A stretch of 19,053 nucleotides of DNA, taken from the NCBI GenBank assembly GCA_005882235.1, contig VBCT01000145.1, positions 1 to 19,053 of the forward strand. The letters are read 5' to 3'. Positions 14,787-19,053 of this stretch are shown in pieces; position 1 is the stretch's first letter; the number at the start of each line of letters is the position of its first letter. The notes beneath the pieces are model-generated. The model was not told the DNA's origin. It was given only the letters and a program-made list of their open reading frames with translations, and searched no databases. The translations under genes and the position numbers were made by a program. This DNA is from Betaproteobacteria bacterium (GTDB taxonomy: Bacteria > Pseudomonadota > Gammaproteobacteria > Burkholderiales > SG8-39).

Positions 14787-15800
14787 ATGAAGGTCCTTGT
14801 CACGGGAGCTGCCGGATTCATCGGTTCGACGCTGGCGCACCAGCTGCTCGATCGCGGCGACGAGGTTGTGGGCATCGACAATCTGAACGCGTACTACGAC
14901 GTCCGGCTCAAGCAGGCGCGCCTGGAGCGCCTGCGCGCGCGTGCCGGGTTCCTTTTTCAGAAGCTCGACATCGTCGAGCGCAAGCCGATGGGCGAGCTTT
15001 TCGCAGCCGGAAAATTCGACTCGGTGGTGCATCTTGCCGCCCAGGCCGGGGTGCGCTATTCGATCGAAAACCCCTCGGCTTATGTCGATGCCAACCTGGT
15101 CGGCTTCATGCATGTGCTCGAGGGCTGCCGCCACACGAAAGTCGGGCACCTCGTGTTCGCGTCGAGCAGCTCCGTCTACGGCGCAAACACGCGGTTGCCG
15201 TTTTCCGAGCACGACAATGTCGACCACCCTGTCTCCTTATACGCGGCGACCAAGAAGGCAAACGAATTGATGGCGCACAGCTACGCTCACCTCTACGGAT
15301 TGCCGTGCACCGGCCTGCGCTTCTTCACCGTCTATGGTCCCTGGGGTCGTCCGGACATGGCGCTGTTCAGGTTCACCGAAGGAATCCTCGCGGGGCGGCC
15401 GATCCCGGTGTTCAACCGCGGCGAAATGGTGCGCGATTTCACCTACGTCGACGACATCGTCGAAGGGGTCATCCGGGTCATGGGGAAGCCTGCTGCTCCC
15501 GCGGCCGGCTGGAGCGGTGATCGCCCAGACCCCGCGACGAGTTATGCTCCCTGGCGCATCTTCAACATCGGCAACAACCAGCCGGTCAAGCTCATGCGCT
15601 ATATCGAAGTCCTCGAGCAGTGTCTCGGCCGAAAGGCGCAGCTCGACCTTCTTCCGATGCAGGCGGGAGATGTTCCGGCGACTTTTGCGGATGTGGACGA
15701 GCTGCACGAATCGGTCGGCTACAAGCCGCAGACTCCGATCGAAGTCGGCGTCAGGCGATTTGCGGAGTGGTATCAGGGCTTCTATCGGAAATCCGCGTGA
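14787..15800 (+). CDS. UDP-glucuronate 4-epimerase (NAD-dependent epimerase/dehydratase)
   Basis: A 337-residue extended SDR. The NAD motif is VTGAAGFIGSTLAHQLL, followed by GIDNLNAYYDVRLKQARLE, a segment typical of UDP-glucuronate 4-epimerases (CapI/LspL/GAE type). FASSSSVYG and SLYAATKKANE give the Ser/Tyr152/Lys156 triad. LRFFTVYGPWGRPDMALFRF and VRDFTYVDDIVEGVIRVM are further hallmarks of this branch. The expected reaction is UDP-glucuronate to UDP-galacturonate in the cytoplasm, providing an acidic sugar donor. No UDP-glucose 6-dehydrogenase of the Ugd type is in the window, so its substrate must come from elsewhere. Alternatively the enzyme epimerises the UDP-HexNAc uronic acid made by the TviB-like protein, as TviC does in Vi synthesis, although this sequence looks closer to the glucuronate branch. 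Confidence 0.88.
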   Translation: MKVLVTGAAGFIGSTLAHQLLDRGDEVVGIDNLNAYYDVRLKQARLERLRARAGFLFQKLDIVERKPMGELFAAGKFDSVVHLAAQAGVRYSIENPSAYVDANLVGFMHVLEGCRHTKVGHLVFASSSSVYGANTRLPFSEHDNVDHPVSLYAATKKANELMAHSYAHLYGLPCTGLRFFTVYGPWGRPDMALFRFTEGILAGRPIPVFNRGEMVRDFTYVDDIVEGVIRVMGKPAAPAAGWSGDRPDPATSYAPWRIFNIGNNQPVKLMRYIEVLEQCLGRKAQLDLLPMQAGDVPATFADVDELHESVGYKPQTPIEVGVRRFAEWYQGFYRKSA

Positions 15801-15824
15801 ATGCAATACGCGGGGCCTGGACGA

Positions 15825-16283
15825 CTACTTCGGAAGGGAAATACGCCGCGCTCCGTCGAATCGTCTCACCCAGTAGCTTCCGCGCATGTTCTCGACGCGC
15901 ACCGCCGCGCCGGGCCGAGGCGCGTGGATGAAGCGATTGTCGCCGAGGAAAATTCCCACGTGGGAATAGGGTCGCCGCTCGGTGTTGTAGAAAACCAGGT
16001 CGCCCGCTTCGAGTTGCGACAGGGTCACGTGCCTGCCGATCCGGCTTTGCGCCAGGGCGTTATGCGGCAGCTCGATCCCGAAGGCTTCCCTATAGACGTG
16101 CGCCACCAGGCCGCTGCAGTCGAAGCCGTTCTCGGGCGAATCTCCACCCCTTCGATACGGCACTCCCGCGCTGGCCAGCGCCTGAAAGACCATCTCCGGG
16201 CTGCGGGGAGGGCGCTGCGCCTGAGGGGGTGCGGCACAAGCCGAGAGAACCAAAATGCCGAAAAACAGGTAGTTGCAGCGCAT
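15825..16283 (-). CDS. NlpC/P60-family lipoprotein, putative murein endopeptidase
   Basis: A 152-residue protein beginning with a lipoprotein signal peptide, MRCNYLFFGILVLSAC, whose lipobox Cys16 would be lipidated after export. The rest is an NlpC/P60 cysteine peptidase domain: NGFDCSGLVAHVY gives catalytic Cys56, YSHVGIFLGDNRFIHAP gives His108 and His120, and LEAGDLVFYNT is the usual preceding strand. Such enzymes cut gamma-D-glutamyl-diamino acid bonds in peptidoglycan stem peptides (Spr/MepS type) from the outer-membrane side of the periplasm. ATG 16283 starts directly at the signal peptide; a TTG two codons upstream at 16289 is better spaced from AAGG and cannot be excluded. It converges on the epimerase gene with a 24-bp gap and diverges from the helicase gene. 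Confidence 0.9.
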   Translation of the reverse strand: MRCNYLFFGILVLSACAAPPQAQRPPRSPEMVFQALASAGVPYRRGGDSPENGFDCSGLVAHVYREAFGIELPHNALAQSRIGRHVTLSQLEAGDLVFYNTERRPYSHVGIFLGDNRFIHAPRPGAAVRVENMRGSYWVRRFDGARRISLPK

Positions 16284-16327
16284 GGTCAAAGTACCTTAGA
16301 CCATAGGGACCTCTCTGTAAAGAAGGC

Positions 16328-16343
16328 CGGGCCTTGAGGCCCG
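16328..16343. other. Strong short hairpin in the nlpC-helicase divergent region
   Basis: CGGGCC-TTGA-GGCCCG is a perfect six-base-pair stem with a four-base loop, placed between the two divergent starts at 16283 and 16393. No T-run follows on either strand, so it is not an intrinsic terminator as written. It may be a leader structure or merely chance in G+C-rich DNA. Confidence 0.25.
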
Positions 16344-16879
16344 TCCAAAGCCAAGCCCGGATCAAGGCTTCAACGTTATAGTGCTTGGAGTCATGACAGC
16401 TAGGGGGTCCAGGTTGAAGAAATCAATTGGCCCCCGCGGCGCAATCCGGGAACAGCTCGACGCGGTCTTTGACCGGCACGGGCCGCTCGCGGCAAAAATC
16501 CCGGAATACCGCGAGCGATCGCAGCAGGTGGAAATGGCGAATCGCGTGGCCGGGGCGATCCGGGACAACGCCGTGCTGGTCTGCGAAGCGGGCACCGGCA
16601 CCGGCAAGACCTTCGCCTATCTCGTCCCGGCGTTGCTCTCCGCAGGCAAGGTCATCCTGTCGACGGGCACCAAGACCCTCCAGGATCAGCTCTACCATCG
16701 CGACCTTCCGACGGTGCGCACGGCGCTCAACGTGCCGGTGACCACGGCGCTGCTGAAAGGCCGGGCCAACTACGTGTGCCACTATCACTTGGAGCGCAAT
16801 TTGGCAGGGGCCGGGTCATCCAGTCGCGAGCTCGTCAGGGACTTGCAGCGCATCGTGAGCTTCGCGCGCGTCACCCGCA

Positions 16880-16968
16880 CCGGAGAGCGCTTCCGCACGA
16901 ACATCCCGTGCGAGCTCGATGACTTGTCCCGTGGACACGGATTCGCCGAAAAAGAGCGTCGCCGTTTC
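16880..16968 (+). repeat. Left arm of a perfect 89-bp inverted repeat (the foreign copy)
   Basis: Every base of 16880-16968 equals the reverse complement of 17109-17197, with 140 bases between the arms. Read in the helicase frame, this arm gives RFRTNIPCELDDLSRGHGF, which is unlike the family, whereas the right arm encodes family-like sequence. The left arm is therefore the secondary copy. Confidence 0.97.
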
Positions 16969-17108
16969 GGCGCGAGGCGCTCGCCGCGGATCTCATCGTC
17001 GTCAACCATCATCTGTTCTTCGCCGATGTGATGCTCAAGGACGAGGGGATGGCGGAGCTCCTTCCCGCCTGCAATACCGTGATCTTCGACGAGGCGCACC
17101 AGCTCCCG

Positions 17109-17197
17109 GAAACGGCGACGCTCTTTTTCGGCGAATCCGTGTCCACGGGACAAGTCATCGAGCTCGCACGGGATGTTCGTGCGGAAGCGCTCTCCGG
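17109..17197 (-). repeat. Right arm of the 89-bp inverted repeat (the native copy)
   Basis: This arm encodes ETATLFFGESVSTGQVIE and onward on the plus strand, directly after the DEAH box, as expected in DinG/YoaA helicases. It is the source from which the inverted left arm at 16880-16968 was copied. Confidence 0.97.
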
Positions 17198-18378
17198 GGC
17201 GAAGGACATGCCCGATCCGTTGCGGCTCACTGCCACGCTGGACAAGGCGGCCCGGGATCTGCGCCTCGCGCTGCCCAACGAGGGCGCGCGCTTCACTTCA
17301 GCATCGGTCAGGCGAAAGCGCGAATTTTCGGGCGCCCTCGCAGCGCTCGATTCCGCGCTACGCTCGGTATGCGCGGCCCTCGACCTGCTCTCCGAACGCA
17401 GCGAGGGTCTTGCGCGCTGCGCTGAGCGCGCCCGGGCGGCCCAGGCCTTGCTCGAACGCTGGTGCGACGACAGCCGCGCCGATCTGGTCCGCTGGATCGA
17501 GGCATTCAGTCACTCGCTTCGGCTGAACGCGACGCCGCTCTCCATCGCAGAGATTTTCCGCAGGCAGCTCGACGGCCACCCGCGCGCCTGGATTTTCACC
17601 TCCGCGACGCTCGCGGTAGCCGGCGACTTCAGCCACTACCGCAGCGAGATGGGCCTGGACAAGGCCCGCACTGCGTGCTGGGACAGCCCTTTCGACTATG
17701 CCGCGCAGGCTCTGCTCTACGTTCCCAAGAAGCTCCCGGATCCGAATAGCGACGAGCATACGCGCGCGGTCGTCGCCGCCTCCCTGCCGGTGATCCGGGC
17801 GAGCGGCGGAAGCGCCTTTCTCCTGTTCACGACTTTGCGCGCGATGCGGCTTGCTCACGAGCTGTTGCGCGAGGAATTCCGTCGGCAGGCGCTGGGATTT
17901 CCCCTGATGCTCCAGGGCGAGGGCTCTCGCAGTGAGCTGCTCGAGCGTTTCCGTCGGCTGGGCAACGCGGTGCTCCTCGGAAGCGCGAGCTTCTGGGAAG
18001 GCGTGGACGTGCGCGGAGACGCGCTCTCGCTCGTGGTCATCGACAAGCTGCCGTTTGCGCCTCCCGATGACCCGGTACTCGCGGCGCGGCTCGAATCGCT
18101 CGAGCGCGAAGGCGGCAATCCCTTCCTCGGCTACCAATTGCCTCAGGCGGTCATTTCCCTGAAGCAGGGGGCCGGCAGGCTCATCCGCGACGAAACCGAC
18201 CGGGGCGTGCTCGTCATCTGTGACCCCAGGCTCTTCTCGAAGCCGTACGGCCGGCGAATCCTCGCGAGCCTGCCGCCGATGACGCTCGTGCGTGAGCTCG
18301 ACAAGGTTCTTTCCTTTGTCGCCGCCGGGCCGAAATCGCTCCGAGCAGCAGCTGCTGTGGACGGCGGCCGATCCGAAG

Positions 18379-19053
18379 TCAGCGGCCGAGCTGGGTGAGC
18401 ATGTCCTTCAGCTGCGCGCTGTCGGGAAAATTCCTCCTCAAGATCCGCTCGGCGTCGTCGCGCAGCTCGGGCATTCCGAGCACGTCGTAGGCCTGGATCA
18501 TGATGAGGAGCGCCTCTTGCTGGGCGGGCGCTTGAGGGTAGTTTTTCAGCGCGTACTGCGCGCGGTTCGCCGCCGCGACGTAAGCGCCCCGCTTCATGTA
18601 GTAGCGGGCGACGTGAACCTCGTGTGAGGCAAGCGCATTGACGAGGTACTTCATGCGCGCCAGCGCGTCGGGCGCGTACCTGCTGTCCGGAAAGCGCTGC
18701 ACCAGCTCCTTGAAGGCGTCGAACGATTCTTGCGCGGACTTCGGATCGCGCTCCGTCCGGTCCTGCCGGGCCACCCTGCCGAGCAAACCCAGGTCTTCGT
18801 TGAAATAAACCAGACCTTTCAGGTAATGCGCGTAGTCGACATTGGGGTGGTTGGGGTGCAGCTTCACGAACCGCTGTGTTGCGGCGACCGCGGATTCCTG
18901 CTCGTTCTGTTTGTAGTAGGCGTAGGCGATCTCGAGCTGACCCTGCTGGGAGTAGCGCCCATAGGGAAAGCGTGCTTCCAGCGTTTCGTAGCGCTTGATC
19001 GCGAGGTCGTACTGGCCGCCGTCCAGCGCGTCTTTCGCGTCGCGGTAGAGCTT
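18379..19053 (-). CDS. bamD: Outer-membrane assembly lipoprotein BamD, partial (N-terminus off the right edge)
   Basis: The frame is open from the window edge at 19053 to TGA at 18379, giving 224 residues without the lipoprotein signal. Tetratricopeptide-type helices are visible from KLYRDAKDALDGGQYDLAIK and RYETLEARFPYGRYSQQGQL onward, followed by YKQNEQESAVAATQRFVKLH, HPNVDYAHYLKGLVYF, SFDAFKELVQRFPDSRYAPD and VARYYMKRGAYVAAANRAQY, the characteristic BamD/ComL segments. BamD is the essential lipoprotein partner of BamA that helps insert beta-barrel proteins into the outer membrane. The family is about 240-270 residues long, so only the signal peptide and a few residues are missing. The gene ends inside the helicase 3' end on the opposite strand. 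It appears intact and should be functional. Confidence 0.95.
   Translation of the reverse strand, partial: KLYRDAKDALDGGQYDLAIKRYETLEARFPYGRYSQQGQLEIAYAYYKQNEQESAVAATQRFVKLHPNHPNVDYAHYLKGLVYFNEDLGLLGRVARQDRTERDPKSAQESFDAFKELVQRFPDSRYAPDALARMKYLVNALASHEVHVARYYMKRGAYVAAANRAQYALKNYPQAPAQQEALLIMIQAYDVLGMPELRDDAERILRRNFPDSAQLKDMLTQLGR

Larger units (their letters stand above)
16393..18398 (+). pseudogene. ATP-dependent DNA helicase, DinG/YoaA type, disrupted by an internal inverted duplication
   Basis: Two frames together encode a superfamily 2 XPD/DinG-like helicase. The first (from ATG 16393) has the Q-motif region IPEYRERSQQVEMA, Walker A EAGTGTGKT (~65-73) and GRANYVC with the first iron-sulfur Cys129. 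From about 16968 the reading continues in another frame with RREALAADLIVVNHHLFFAD, then VIFDEAHQLPET (DEAH box), FTSATLAV, SFWEGVDVRG and KQGAGRLIRDETDRG (motif VI), ending at 18398. Between them 89 bases (16880-16968) are the exact reverse complement of 17109-17197. They replace the stretch that should carry the remaining three cluster cysteines and shift the frame. Family members use a 4Fe-4S cluster for DNA unwinding in repair, so the product as written cannot be functional. A GTG at 16381 is an alternative start. Its 3' end overlaps bamD by 20 bp, tail to tail. Confidence 0.85.

Noticed and set aside
16880..17040. Programmed ribosomal frameshift in the helicase gene
   Set aside because: There is no slippery site, and the frame change coincides with an exact inverted copy of downstream sequence and loss of the cysteine segment, so it is a rearrangement rather than recoding.
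16880..17197. Insertion sequence or transposon with terminal inverted repeats
   Set aside because: The 140 bp between the arms encode normal helicase sequence, no target duplication is seen, and the right arm is native gene sequence.
1..19053. CRISPR array, tRNA, rRNA, phage attachment site or PEP-CTERM/exosortase gene
   Set aside because: I saw no spaced direct repeats, cloverleaf, rRNA-like stretch, integrase or PEP-CTERM sorting motif. The exosortase link rests only on resemblance of the hydrolase, ligase and promoter.

Overview
The window looks like the chromosome of a betaproteobacterium: moderately to highly G+C-rich, with bamD next to a YoaA/DinG-type helicase gene and an exopolysaccharide-type accessory locus beside it. 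The genus cannot be read from the sequence. The class call rests on protein resemblance and gene order, so it is an inference.

Left edge (1-1098): a minus-strand gene for a formyltransferase-fold protein runs off the window. It is followed by a 347-bp divergent control region with a well-formed sigma-54 (-24/-12) promoter facing right and an upstream dyad.

Plus-strand operon (1099-10194): a carrier protein, an acyl-CoA dehydrogenase-like flavoprotein, a possible 33-residue mini-ORF, a DUF1839 protein with a Cys/His pair recalling BtrH-type acyltransferases, a cytoplasmic GH2 beta-mannosidase-like protein, a fused double alpha/beta hydrolase, a SAM methyltransferase and a VanZ-type membrane protein. 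Junctions are tight, with ATGA overlaps at 2680 and 6217. A convergent minus-strand pair follows (10213-13121): a TviB-type UDP-HexNAc dehydrogenase and a stand-alone amino-acid adenylation enzyme.

Sugar-nucleotide section (13328-15800): a possible 43-residue membrane peptide, then galE and a UDP-glucuronate 4-epimerase gene. With the dehydrogenase, these would supply UDP-galactose/GalNAc-type and uronic-acid-type donors for a surface polysaccharide. The carrier protein, adenylation enzyme, flavoprotein and DUF1839 protein together look like a small system that loads an amino acid on a carrier, oxidises it and hands it to an acceptor, possibly as a polysaccharide decoration. That function is inferred. 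No glycosyltransferase, exosortase or polymerase gene is visible, so this is probably one end of a larger cluster.

Right edge (15825-19053): housekeeping-like genes. These are an NlpC/P60 lipoprotein, the helicase gene and the 3' part of bamD. The helicase gene is broken: its iron-sulfur segment is replaced by an exact 89-bp inverted copy of its own downstream sequence, with a change of frame. This is either a template-switch mutation or an assembly/amplification chimera, and it should be checked before use.
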